This document shows, piece after piece, positions 1 through 7,415 of a stretch of DNA of 22,128 bases (its first letter is position 1; each line of letters opens with the position of its first letter). The notes under the pieces are model-generated. The model ran no database searches and was not told the DNA's origin. It was given only the letters and a program-made list of their open reading frames with translations. This DNA comes from CAZNRY01 sp964575675. Lineage in GTDB: Bacteria; Eisenbacteria; RBG-16-71-46; CAIMUX01; VGJL01. The DNA lies in the NCBI GenBank assembly GCA_964575675.1, contig CAZNRY010000050.1, positions 1 to 22,128 on the forward strand, given 5' to 3'. A program made the translations under genes and the position numbers.

Positions 1-1080
1 GCAGTTGAAGAGAGCTGGCCGGTAACAATTTTTGGTGATTATGACGCTGACGGCGACCTCGATATCCTGCTTACGGGGCACGGTGATCTCTACGGTGATA
101 CTTACGTATCGCGGGTGTACCGCAACGATGGCGGCGGCGTGTTCGTCGATGTCGGCGCCAACTTGCCGCAGGTGAGTGATGGCGTGGCGGTGTGGGGAGA
201 CCATGACAACGACGGCGATCTCGACATCCTTCTGGCGGGGTGGACGGGCTCGCGGGGGACTACGAGCGTTTACCAGAACAACGCCGGGCGGTTCGACGAT
301 ACCGGCGCCTGGCAATGGCTGATGTGGATGTACGACGGCTCGCTCGCGTGGGGTGACTACGACAACGACGGTGACCTGGACATCGTCCTGGTCGGCAGTC
401 AGGGAGGCGCCTGGTCCGACGTCTACCGGAGCGAAGGCGCCCCGACGAACATCGTTCCTTCGGTTCCCAGCGGTCTCTCGTCCACGATCGCCGTCAATCA
501 CGTGACCCTCAGCTGGAACGCCTCGACGGATGCCCAGACTCCATCCGCGGGACTGTCGTACAACCTGCGCGTCGGCACCACACCGGGCGGGAGCGAGATT
601 TCCTCGGCCATGGCGAATGCCGTCAGTGGCTACCGGCGGGTGGTGCAGCTCGGCAATGCCCAGCAGCGGACGACGTGGACCGTGACGTTGCCACCGGGGA
701 ACTGCTACTGGAGCGTGCAGGCGGTGGATGGGGCGTGGGCCGGCTCGGCGTTCGCGGAGGAGCAAATGATCAACCAGACGAGTGCCGTGGTGGAGGAGCT
801 TCCCCGGGAGCTGTCGTTCGTCCCGGCCGGCGCGAACCCGACCGCAGGTGCCGCACGTTTGCGCTTCGGTCTGCCTGCGCGCGCGCGCGTCGAACTCTCC
901 GTCTACGACATCGCCGGGCGGCGAGTGGCAAGCCTGGTGTCCGGGGACCTCGAGGCCGGCTATCACACGGTGAACTGGACCCGGGGTGGTGGTGGGGATG
1001 CACCTGCCGCGGGCGTGTACTTCGCGCGCCTGACGGTTAGTGGGCGGGTGTTCACGCGGAGGGTCGTGGTGATTCAGTAG
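1..1080 (+). CDS. Secreted VCBS/FG-GAP repeat protein with C-terminal sorting domain, 5' end outside window
   Basis: The frame is open from the first base, so the start lies upstream; 359 codons are visible. Three calcium-binding VCBS/FG-GAP-type repeats appear at about codons 11-27, 65-80 and 117-132, each built on GD(Y/H)D(A/N)DGDLDI. A fibronectin III-like segment follows at about codons 148-258 (VTLSWNASTD, YNLRVG). The last 90 codons form a FlgD-like/T9SS type A Ig fold: GANPTAGAARLRFGLP, then VELSVYDIAGRRVASLV, then AGVYFARL and a basic ending RRVVVIQ. Such proteins are usually secreted or surface-attached and often adhesive. The substrate cannot be told. The gene ends in TAG, and the following 685 bases hold no convincing gene. 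Confidence 0.9.
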   Translation, partial: AVEESWPVTIFGDYDADGDLDILLTGHGDLYGDTYVSRVYRNDGGGVFVDVGANLPQVSDGVAVWGDHDNDGDLDILLAGWTGSRGTTSVYQNNAGRFDDTGAWQWLMWMYDGSLAWGDYDNDGDLDIVLVGSQGGAWSDVYRSEGAPTNIVPSVPSGLSSTIAVNHVTLSWNASTDAQTPSAGLSYNLRVGTTPGGSEISSAMANAVSGYRRVVQLGNAQQRTTWTVTLPPGNCYWSVQAVDGAWAGSAFAEEQMINQTSAVVEELPRELSFVPAGANPTAGAARLRFGLPARARVELSVYDIAGRRVASLVSGDLEAGYHTVNWTRGGGGDAPAAGVYFARLTVSGRVFTRRVVVIQ

Positions 1081-1765
1081 GCATAGCGGAGTTGACCGGC
1101 GGCCGCCTGTGCTTCCCAAAGAGTGCGCCACGACGGGCGCCAAAAGGAGTCGGACCAACCAGACCGACTGGTAGGGAGGGCCTCAGACCCGATCGAACTC
1201 CCACTCGATCTCGCGGATCGCCACGTAGTGTGCGTCGTCAACTGATTCGCGACAAGGCAGGCTCATGATGCACACGAACCGCCCGGTCGCCCACGACGGA
1301 CTCCACCCGGGCACGAGGCGGAAACGCCGGACACAGCCAAGGGGCCCGTCTATCGATGACCTGCAGCCCTATCCCGGCCGCACTGCCCGCGAAACTGATG
1401 GACGACTGTCTGCTGACCGACTACACTCACCTGCGCGAACCAGATACTCCTTCGATTCTCTGACGAACGTGGATGGTCGCAGATGATGCTGCCGCGGGCC
1501 CGACTAGATGTCGCGAGGCCGTGCCCATGGGCCGGTCCCGTCCGCAGTGCATCTTATTCTGCTGGTCTTGGCTTCCTGTTGGCAGGGGTCTTCCAAAAGG
1601 TCCTCATGCTACTGGGTGGCCGAATTCTCCGGATCGAGGCTCCAGTATGCCCGATGAGAGTTGGGATTTTCGGAATGGTCAAGCACAAGAGGCATGAGTG
1701 CGGCCCGGGACAGCGAGCCGCTCAACGCGACCGGCGCACAGCCGGCGCATGAAAGGGGTGGAGAC
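1081..1765. other. 685-base intergenic stretch, probably decayed sequence
   Basis: No open frame here has a ribosome binding site together with a recognisable domain. The stretch begins with one copy of a diverged repeat (1107-1170). On the - strand a 61-codon open frame (1186-1368, stop at 1183-1185) reads plausibly (contains YVAIREIEWEFDRV), but it begins after an in-frame TAG. An overlapping frame upstream of it contains QTVVHQFRGQCG. This pattern suggests a frameshifted gene relic, but I recognise no family. The leader and promoter of the gene starting at 1766 must also lie here; no clear -35/-10 pair was found. Confidence 0.4.
1107..1170 (+). repeat. Diverged repeat, copy A
   Basis: This segment aligns with 4626-4683: CTGTGCTTCCCAAAGAGTGC against CTGTGGTTCCCGAAAGTGTG, then GCCACGA, GGAGTCGGA/GGAGGTCGGA and AGACCGACTG. 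Small indels separate the shared blocks. Copy A starts 27 bases after a stop codon and copy B starts 14 bases after one. It could be the scar of a mobile element or a conserved 3' element. No terminal repeats or target duplication were identified. Confidence 0.55.
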
Positions 1766-2611
1766 ATGAGACGGGATCAACTCCGTTTTCTCGTTCCAAT
1801 GGCGACGCTGGCGTTGTTGTTCTCGGCAGCGACCACGGCTGGCGCGGAACCGGCCGACTACCTATTCGGACTGGGATGGCACAACGGGCCGCCTACCCAG
1901 CCCTACCTCTACCGGATCGACCTGAACGGCGGGATTGTATGGGAGCGGTCGCTCCCGTTCACAGAGTTTTCGCTCGCTGTTGATGCTGGTGGCCGCAACC
2001 TCACGGAGGACGCCCTCTACCTGCCGATCCTCGGTGAGACTAACAGAATCGATGGTAAGTTCCGGATCCAGAAGTACGATGCAGCCGGGAATCTAGCGTG
2101 GGATCTGCCGCTCTCCGCGGACCTGTACAACGTCTCCCCCAACCCCGTGACCGGCGGGTGCTATGCCACCGACAAGAACTTGGGCGTCTACCGAATCGAC
2201 GGAAACGGCACCGTCCTGTGGGGGCCCATCAACTTCGGCTTCAGCCCGGTTCCTGACAGCAATTGGAACGTGGCCGCGGACCCGACGACCGGGGGCGGCT
2301 TCGCGACCTCTTGGAACCATTCCGTGGTCATCCGGTTCGACCGGGACGGACAGGTAGTCTGGGTGAAGCAGTTGTCCCTCATGGTCCAGGCGTATCCGAA
2401 CCCTGTGGACGGCGGCGTCTACCTGACTGCCGAATCGTACGTGAGCCGCCTCTATCGTCTCGACCCGGAAGGCGAAATCGTGTGGGACAAGTCCTGCTTT
2501 CCCTCTTGTTACACCTATACGCACGCGGTGAGTCCCGTCGATGGCTCGATGTATGCCGTAGGCGGCTGGCCGTCGCTGATCGGCAAGGTGGCCATGGACG
2601 GTAGAGAATGA
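1766..2611 (+). CDS. 5' half of a frameshifted secreted beta-propeller protein
   Basis: The start is placed at ATG 1766 (MRRDQLRFLV) because AAGGGGTGG precedes it and a signal peptide follows (hydrophobic core MATLALLFSAATTAGA). The 281 residues carry repeated blade-like units typical of PQQ/WD40-like propellers: GGIVWERSLPF, AGNLAWDLPLS, NGTVLWGPINF, DGQVVWVKQLS, EGEIVWDKS, each followed by a PNPVDGG or SPVDGS turn. The frame stops at TGA 2609-2611 in the middle of a blade, with no C-terminal sorting domain. The missing part continues in frame 3 (see 2628-3374). One base removed near 2603-2608 would join them into 535 residues. No slippery homopolymer is visible, so mutation or an assembly error is more likely than programmed frameshifting. 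Confidence 0.75.
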   Translation: MRRDQLRFLVPMATLALLFSAATTAGAEPADYLFGLGWHNGPPTQPYLYRIDLNGGIVWERSLPFTEFSLAVDAGGRNLTEDALYLPILGETNRIDGKFRIQKYDAAGNLAWDLPLSADLYNVSPNPVTGGCYATDKNLGVYRIDGNGTVLWGPINFGFSPVPDSNWNVAADPTTGGGFATSWNHSVVIRFDRDGQVVWVKQLSLMVQAYPNPVDGGVYLTAESYVSRLYRLDPEGEIVWDKSCFPSCYTYTHAVSPVDGSMYAVGGWPSLIGKVAMDGRE

Positions 2612-2627
2612 TGATGGCCAGGGTCAC

Positions 2628-3374
2628 GTGTTCGCGAATCAGTCTCTTGCCGCCGACACGCGCGAGAACGTCTTCTACTCGGGTGAGACGGCCATCGACC
2701 ATGGGTTCAGCAAGTTCAACGGCGCCGACTGTAGCCGCGTCTGGCACATCGATCCGGGCCACGACGGTGATCTGTTCATGGTCTTCATGGGCTTCCCCGG
2801 GGAAGAGGGCCCGACTCCGGCCGCTCCGGCGGTGGAGGCGTGGGGGGAAGAGGAAGGGATCGCCCTCTCCTGGAGGGTTCCCTCGGACTTGATTGGCGCG
2901 GGCTTCCTCGTTTACCGCCGGGCTCCCGGAGAGGATTGGAAGTGCGTGTCGCCACCCCTGTACGCGGAAGGCCAGGAGTGCCACTGGGTGGACCGGGAGG
3001 CGGAGCCTGGGATCCTCTTCGAGTACGAGGTGGAGGTGATCGGCCCGTCCGGTCCTGCGGGACGTTGGGGGCCGGTGTCCTTCGAGCTCCATGCGGTGAC
3101 GCGGCTCTGGTTCCGTGTGAGTCCAAACCCGGGGAGGGGAAGTGCGAACTTGGCCTTCGGTCTGCCGCGGGCTGGAGATGTGGTGTTGCACGTTTTCGAC
3201 GCGGCGGGGCGGGAAGTGGCGCGTGAGGAGTGGACGGGTTTGCGTGCAGGAACGCACCTGCGGGAGTGGGAGGCTTGGGACGGATCCGGAAGCGAGCTCC
3301 CCTCCGGCTCGTACTGGCTGCGGTTAGAGACTCCGGCGGGCTTGAAGACGATTCGGTGGACCGTCATGCGGTAG
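2628..3374 (+). CDS. 3' half of the frameshifted gene: Fn3-like domain plus C-terminal sorting domain
   Basis: Frame 3 is already coding before the first possible start (GTG 2628); the sequence ENDDGQGHVFANQSLAAD runs straight on from the propeller of the 5' half. No good ribosome binding site precedes 2628, so this is probably not an independent gene. After the end of the propeller comes a fibronectin III-like segment (VEAWGEEEGIALSWRVP to FEYEVEVIGPSG). A FlgD/T9SS-like domain follows: RVSPNPGRGSANLAFGLP, VVLHVFDAAGREVAREEW, LREWEAWDGSGSELPSGSYW, ending in TVMR. As a whole the gene would encode a secreted propeller protein. The downstream PorV-like gene starts 79 bases later and may be co-transcribed. 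Confidence 0.7.
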   Translation: MFANQSLAADTRENVFYSGETAIDHGFSKFNGADCSRVWHIDPGHDGDLFMVFMGFPGEEGPTPAAPAVEAWGEEEGIALSWRVPSDLIGAGFLVYRRAPGEDWKCVSPPLYAEGQECHWVDREAEPGILFEYEVEVIGPSGPAGRWGPVSFELHAVTRLWFRVSPNPGRGSANLAFGLPRAGDVVLHVFDAAGREVAREEWTGLRAGTHLREWEAWDGSGSELPSGSYWLRLETPAGLKTIRWTVMR

Positions 3375-3453
3375 ACGGATCGACACTCAATTGCGCACGC
3401 ATGCGGGGTTTCGGGGTTTCCGCGGAATACGGGACCCAATCGTGGAGGGGATC

Positions 3454-4500
3454 ATGTTGAATCGAATGCCCGTAGGGTGGACTGCGTCAGTTTCTTCAGC
3501 GATCGCACTGTGTCTGCTTTGCGGCTCTTCGGTGGAAAGGGCAAACGCGCAGACCGGGGCAGCATCGCAATGGGTGACCCCGGATGCGCGCTCGCTGGGG
3601 ATGGGACGAGCCTTCACCGCCATTGCTGAGGGACCGACGGCCGTCTGGTGGAACCCCGGAGCCCTCGGCTTCACCGAGGGAATCTACATGAGTCCCCTGT
3701 CGTACTACCAGCTCGTGCCCGGCCTCGCCGATGACATTTGGTTTTGGCCGTTCGGGGCTACGGTGGGAAGAGACGGCATCGGCCTGGGGGCGTACGTGGG
3801 GTATCTGGACTGGGGCGAATCGGTGATCACGAACGAAGCTGGCCTCGAGCTGGGGATGTCCTACCCGTACGAGTACACGGCGATTCTCGGCGTCGGCGCG
3901 GATCTCGATCGCCTCCTCGATTTCGGTTCCGAGCGGACCCGGTTCGGGGTGGGCGTAAGTGGGAAGCTCTTCCACGTCGACTTCGACCTGCCCCCTGGCT
4001 CGCCCCCCGACTGGGGGCCCGGAACCGGCTCCTCATGGGATCTCGATGTGGGTTTCTTGGGCTCCTATACAGTCCCCACTGATTCCGACACCCTGGGCGG
4101 GGCGAACTCGACCTCAAGCGGCCGGGCCCCCGATGGGTACGTCAGGTTTCGAGGCGGAATGGTGATTCACAACCTACTCGACCGAAGGATCGACTACGGA
4201 GATCCGAGTGGGTCGGCTCCACTGGGACAGTCTCTTCGCCTCGGTGGGGCGGTTGAGACGGGGTTCGGGCAGTGGTCCGAGTTGCCGAAACTGGGGAATC
4301 TCTTCCATGGGGCATTGTCGTTCGACATCGAAAGGCGGCTGACCGACCTGGATAAAAGGACGATCTACCATGCGGGGATCGAAGGGAGCATTCTTTCAAT
4401 TCTCACACTTCGCTTGGGTCGCATCGAAGACAACGAGAGCCACATCAGTGATTTCACCTACGGCGCGGGTCTCGGTCTGGGCTACCCGGAGCCGTCGTAG
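3454..4500 (+). CDS. PorV/UPF0164-like outer-membrane beta-barrel protein, interrupted by in-frame TAG
   Basis: Start ATG 3454 follows GGAGGGGATC; a signal peptide is visible up to about residue 33 (RANAQ). The mature N-terminus has the PorV/PorQ/UPF0164 hallmark: DARSLGMGRAFTAIAEGPTA then VWWNPGALGF. In T9SS organisms PorV is the outer-membrane shuttle that binds the C-terminal signals of secreted cargo, which fits the sorting-domain proteins encoded around it. The rest alternates short beta-strands and Gly/Asp turns, as in a barrel. Translation stops at TAG 4498-4500 after GLGYPEPS, but the same frame continues for 36 more barrel-like codons (see 4501-4611). The 348-residue product would therefore lack its final strand. 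TAG is the ordinary stop of several genes here, so genome-wide recoding is unlikely. Confidence 0.8.
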   Translation: MLNRMPVGWTASVSSAIALCLLCGSSVERANAQTGAASQWVTPDARSLGMGRAFTAIAEGPTAVWWNPGALGFTEGIYMSPLSYYQLVPGLADDIWFWPFGATVGRDGIGLGAYVGYLDWGESVITNEAGLELGMSYPYEYTAILGVGADLDRLLDFGSERTRFGVGVSGKLFHVDFDLPPGSPPDWGPGTGSSWDLDVGFLGSYTVPTDSDTLGGANSTSSGRAPDGYVRFRGGMVIHNLLDRRIDYGDPSGSAPLGQSLRLGGAVETGFGQWSELPKLGNLFHGALSFDIERRLTDLDKRTIYHAGIEGSILSILTLRLGRIEDNESHISDFTYGAGLGLGYPEPS

Positions 4501-4611
4501 GGCAATCACAATCGCTTCGGCGGACGGATCGATGTCGCCAGCGTCCCCCAGGCCCGGGACCTAGACGACCGCGTCGAGCGCATCACGGTGTCGGCCTGGT
4601 ACGGCTTCTGA
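4501..4611 (+). pseudogene. Severed C-terminal strand of the PorV-like barrel, in frame after a TAG
   Basis: Directly after TAG 4498-4500 the same frame reads 36 codons (GNHNRFGGRIDVASVPQARD, then LDDRVERITVSAWYGF) and ends at TGA 4609-4611. A terminal amphipathic strand ending in Phe is the classic C-terminal signature recognised by the BAM machinery in outer-membrane proteins. This segment is therefore best read as the true C-terminus of the preceding gene (385 codons in total if the TAG position is counted). Confidence 0.7.
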
Positions 4612-4625
4612 CCGAACTCGTCCGG

Positions 4626-4683
4626 CTGTGGTTCCCGAAAGTGTGCCACGAAGGCACTGGAAGGAGGTCGGATAGACCGACTG
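4626..4683 (+). repeat. Diverged repeat, copy B
   Basis: This is the partner of 1107-1170 in the same orientation, sharing CTGTG-TTCCC-AAAG, GCCACGA, GGAG(G)TCGGA and AGACCGACTG. It begins 14 bases after the final TGA of the PorV-like frame. Confidence 0.55.
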
Positions 4684-4768
4684 ACAGGAATCGAAGCGGA
4701 ACTTGAGGCGGTCTCCGAGGAGGGGGTTCCGTCAAGGGAACCGGGGAGCTTCAGTCATAGAAATCGCT

Positions 4769-4795
4769 TTGGACCACGGCCGGTCGTGGTACACT
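4769..4795 (+). promoter_or_regulatory. Candidate promoter for the zinc phospholipase/nuclease-like gene
   Basis: TTGGAC (4769-4774) and TACACT (4790-4795) resemble sigma-70 -35/-10 boxes, but the 15-base spacer is short. The spacer overlaps the inverted repeat CCACG-gccggt-CGTGG (4773-4788), which could be an operator. This is based on sequence match only. Confidence 0.3.
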
Positions 4796-5038
4796 TCCTT
4801 CGGCCCGACTGTACGACCAGATCGGAGGCGTCGACATGTGCGGATTTAGGGTCTCCACTCTTTCTCCCGACCCCCAGACACAAGTCGTGCACTTAGCTCC
4901 TCATCCCCCGGACCTGCCCAAAGCCGCACCTGGCTCTGCCGCGTCCGGGAACACCCCCACCTCTTCCATGAAACGCCGCCGCGGGTCGACCTCCGACCGC
5001 CCGGCCGCCGGCGTTTCCCGCCGCCAAGGAGGTCTAGT

Positions 5039-7153
5039 ATGTCACGGTCACGCCTCATTCATTCTGCTGTCGTCCTGACCGCGGTCGTGGTCTGGGTAAC
5101 CCTGCCCGGAAGCGTCCGCGCCTACGACAACGGGGGAAACCACCAGCACGTCTGTACGGAGGCGGAGGAGCTCTTCTCGTTTCCGGACCTCGTCGAGAAC
5201 ATAGGTATGATCACCTTCGGCGCTTGGTGCGAGGACGAGAACGACCACGTCTACGACACCAGCGGACCCTGGGTCACCTTGCCCCACTTCTGGATCGCCG
5301 ACGAGGGGGACAACCAGATCAATTGGTGGGGGGCCTACGGGTACGAGAACGCCTGGATGAAATCCCGCATCCTGATCAATCGGGCCCGCGACGAGTACGT
5401 GGCGGGCAACCACGCCGAGGGCTACCACCTGCTCGGCCACGTCTGCCACCTTCTGGCGGACATGACCGTGCCGGCCCATGCCCACTACGACGAGCACGCC
5501 GACGACGCCTACGAGAACTGGATGATGGGCTGGTACTCCAACGTCAACTCGTCCATGGCCAGCCTCTGGACACCCGTGCCGGAGATCACCGACGGGATCA
5601 TCCAGCAGATCATGGACTCTTGGGGCGGGATCAGCGCCGGGCCCATCGATCTCGTGGCCCCTCTCTACTTCCTGATGTACACGGCGAACCAGCGGGCCGA
5701 CTACTTCGCCTCCGACGACGTCGGCGGCAACTCGAGCGACCGGCACGGCTGGATGGACTACACTGACTGGCCCGCCAGTCCCCGGACGACCGACGATCTC
5801 GTGGACAACGACGAGAACGACACCGATGAAGACGGCGATCTCTCGCGAGTCGCTTACAAGTGCTACGCCTACTCCATCTCCGCCACGGCCCGGCTCTACG
5901 AGGTATGGCGGGACCACCTCGACCACGAGGCCCCGGTAACCCACCTCAGCATCGCGGGGCCCGACCCGGTCCACGACGGCTGGCGACCGGGCAACGTCGT
6001 GATGAGTTTGGCGGCGGATGACAACTTCTCCGGCGTTTTCGAGACGCGCTACGGGGGGGGCGGCGTCGCCCTCCTTCCCTACACCGAGCCGGTCCCCATC
6101 GACGACGAGGGGATCAAGACCTTCTGCTACCAGTCGATGGATCGGTTCGCGAACGAGGAGGAGTTGCAGACGGAGACGATCAAGATCGACCGCACCCCCC
6201 CGGTCGTCTCCATTCTCTGCCCCGTCCCTGATGGCCTCTATCTGTCCTCCGGCTCGCTCACGATCGACTTCGAGGCGGGTGACGAACCCTCGGGTCTTTA
6301 CGACGTCCAGGCCGAGTTGGACGGGCAACCGGTGATGGACGGACAGGTGTTCGACATGACTCAAATGGCAGGTTTCCACACCATCACCCTGATCGCCGAG
6401 GACATGGCGGGGAACACGACCGCCGAGACGGTGGACTTCTCGATCAAGATCCACGCTACCGTGGAGTTCACGCCCGACCGGCTGAACCTGAAGAGCGCGG
6501 GGGGAACCCTCACCTCCTTCGTCGGATTTCCCGAACCGTACGATGTCGGCATGATCGACGTGGCAACCGTTATGCTCACGGCGGACGGCGAAGATGTACC
6601 CGCCCGTCCCGATCCGAGCACTCTGGGTCATCTTGGCCCAGATGGGCGGCCGCTGCGAAGCCTGAAGTTCGACCGTCGCCCCATCTGCGACGCGCTGGCC
6701 GGGGAATCGGGTGACGTCGAGCTCATCGTGTCCGGAGATCTGAGCAATGGTGTCGAGTTCTATGGAACAGGGATCTTGGAGATCTTCGGTCCCGGGCAGA
6801 AGCGGAGCTCCGCAGAGGGACCCGATGCGACCACACCCAATGACGGCGAGTCCGCAGGCAATGAGGAGAGAGCGCCCGGCAGCCTGGCCTTGCGGCTGGC
6901 TTCATGTCTGACGTCGCAGCCGGCGGAGATCAGGTGGGAGTTGCCAGTAGCAACTGAAGTCTCGCTTGCCGTCTACGACGTCCAGGGCAAGATCGTCGCG
7001 CTCCTCTTTGAAGGGTCACAGAATCCAGGATTCTATCAAACGGAGTGGAGCGGTGGGGGCGCGCACGGAGAGAGGGTCCCGACGGGGATCTACTTCATCC
7101 GTTTGACGGCGGGAAGCGCGAGCGTCGTCAAGAAGATCGTGTTCGCGAGATGA
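5039..7153 (+). CDS. Secreted zinc-dependent phospholipase C / P1-nuclease-like protein with sorting domain
   Basis: A near-perfect AAGGAGG (5026-5032) lies six bases before ATG 5039. Residues 1-28 form a signal peptide (core LTAVVVWVTLPGSVRA). The mature protein begins YDNGGNHQH and carries the metal-ligand pattern of the zinc-dependent PLC/S1-P1 nuclease superfamily: LLGHVCHLLADMTVPAHAHY (131-150), then DEHADDAYE. Candidate zinc ligands are H134/H137, D141, H147, H153 and E159. The family hydrolyses phosphodiester bonds in phospholipids or nucleic acids; the substrate cannot be decided here. Ig-like modules follow (about 296-480; APVTHLSIAG, FSGVFETRYG, KIDRTPPVVSI), then a less clear segment. 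A FlgD-like C-terminus (about 620-704) contains VSLAVYDVQGKIVALLF, PTGIYFIRL and KKIVFAR. It faces the EEP nuclease-like gene at 7416-9395. Confidence 0.85.
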   Translation: MSRSRLIHSAVVLTAVVVWVTLPGSVRAYDNGGNHQHVCTEAEELFSFPDLVENIGMITFGAWCEDENDHVYDTSGPWVTLPHFWIADEGDNQINWWGAYGYENAWMKSRILINRARDEYVAGNHAEGYHLLGHVCHLLADMTVPAHAHYDEHADDAYENWMMGWYSNVNSSMASLWTPVPEITDGIIQQIMDSWGGISAGPIDLVAPLYFLMYTANQRADYFASDDVGGNSSDRHGWMDYTDWPASPRTTDDLVDNDENDTDEDGDLSRVAYKCYAYSISATARLYEVWRDHLDHEAPVTHLSIAGPDPVHDGWRPGNVVMSLAADDNFSGVFETRYGGGGVALLPYTEPVPIDDEGIKTFCYQSMDRFANEEELQTETIKIDRTPPVVSILCPVPDGLYLSSGSLTIDFEAGDEPSGLYDVQAELDGQPVMDGQVFDMTQMAGFHTITLIAEDMAGNTTAETVDFSIKIHATVEFTPDRLNLKSAGGTLTSFVGFPEPYDVGMIDVATVMLTADGEDVPARPDPSTLGHLGPDGRPLRSLKFDRRPICDALAGESGDVELIVSGDLSNGVEFYGTGILEIFGPGQKRSSAEGPDATTPNDGESAGNEERAPGSLALRLASCLTSQPAEIRWELPVATEVSLAVYDVQGKIVALLFEGSQNPGFYQTEWSGGGAHGERVPTGIYFIRLTAGSASVVKKIVFAR

Positions 7154-7223
7154 TGAGGTTCATGCTCAGAGCGCGGGGCCGGACGAGCGCGCCGCGAACC
7201 TGAGTGGCCGAAGGTAGTGGACC

Positions 7224-7255
7224 CGAGCCCCGGTGGTGCAGGCTGCCGGGGCTCG
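7224..7255. terminator. Strong hairpin between convergent genes
   Basis: A perfect 10-bp stem CGAGCCCCGG / CCGGGGCTCG with a 12-base loop lies 70 bases after the + strand stop at 7153 and 160 bases after the - strand stop at 7416. No T-tract is present on either side, so it is a terminator-like or transcript-end-protecting structure rather than a textbook intrinsic terminator. Confidence 0.45.
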
Positions 7256-7415
7256 TCAGAGGTTCCCTACCCCATCGCGCCGCCGCACGATGTTCGATGC
7301 CTTCGGATCGCCGGCCCGGGAGATCAGACCGCCCGCGACCAGACTGCTGTCGTAGACGATCAGGGTGAGGACCGGCCAGAATCGCGGACAATGAGCGCCA
7401 GTTGTCGAAGTCAGG

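Larger units (their letters stand above)
4612..5038. other. 427-base intergenic stretch with repeat copy B and probable promoter/leader
   Basis: No supportable gene was found. The stretch contains repeat copy B (4626-4683), a small hairpin GGTTCC-gtcaag-GGAACC (4725-4742), a candidate promoter (4769-4795) and a leader of roughly 240 bases before the gene at 5039. An 80-codon frame at 4836-5078 overlaps the next gene, lacks a ribosome binding site and looks non-coding. Confidence 0.5.

Noticed and set aside
1265..1752. Small + strand frames of 73-89 codons in the first intergenic stretch
   Set aside because: No ribosome binding sites, domains or signal peptides; composition is like random GC-rich sequence.
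4498..4500. TAG reassigned to an amino acid across the genome
   Set aside because: TAG is the natural end of several intact genes in the window (1080, 3374, 13072, 13632, 14425), so general reassignment would extend them abnormally.
5048..6631. 527-codon - strand open frame opposite the zinc PLC/nuclease-like gene
   Set aside because: It is the antisense of a well-supported gene with ribosome binding site, signal peptide and domains. Its translation is rich in V/G/D/R with no recognisable domain, as expected from GC-biased third positions.
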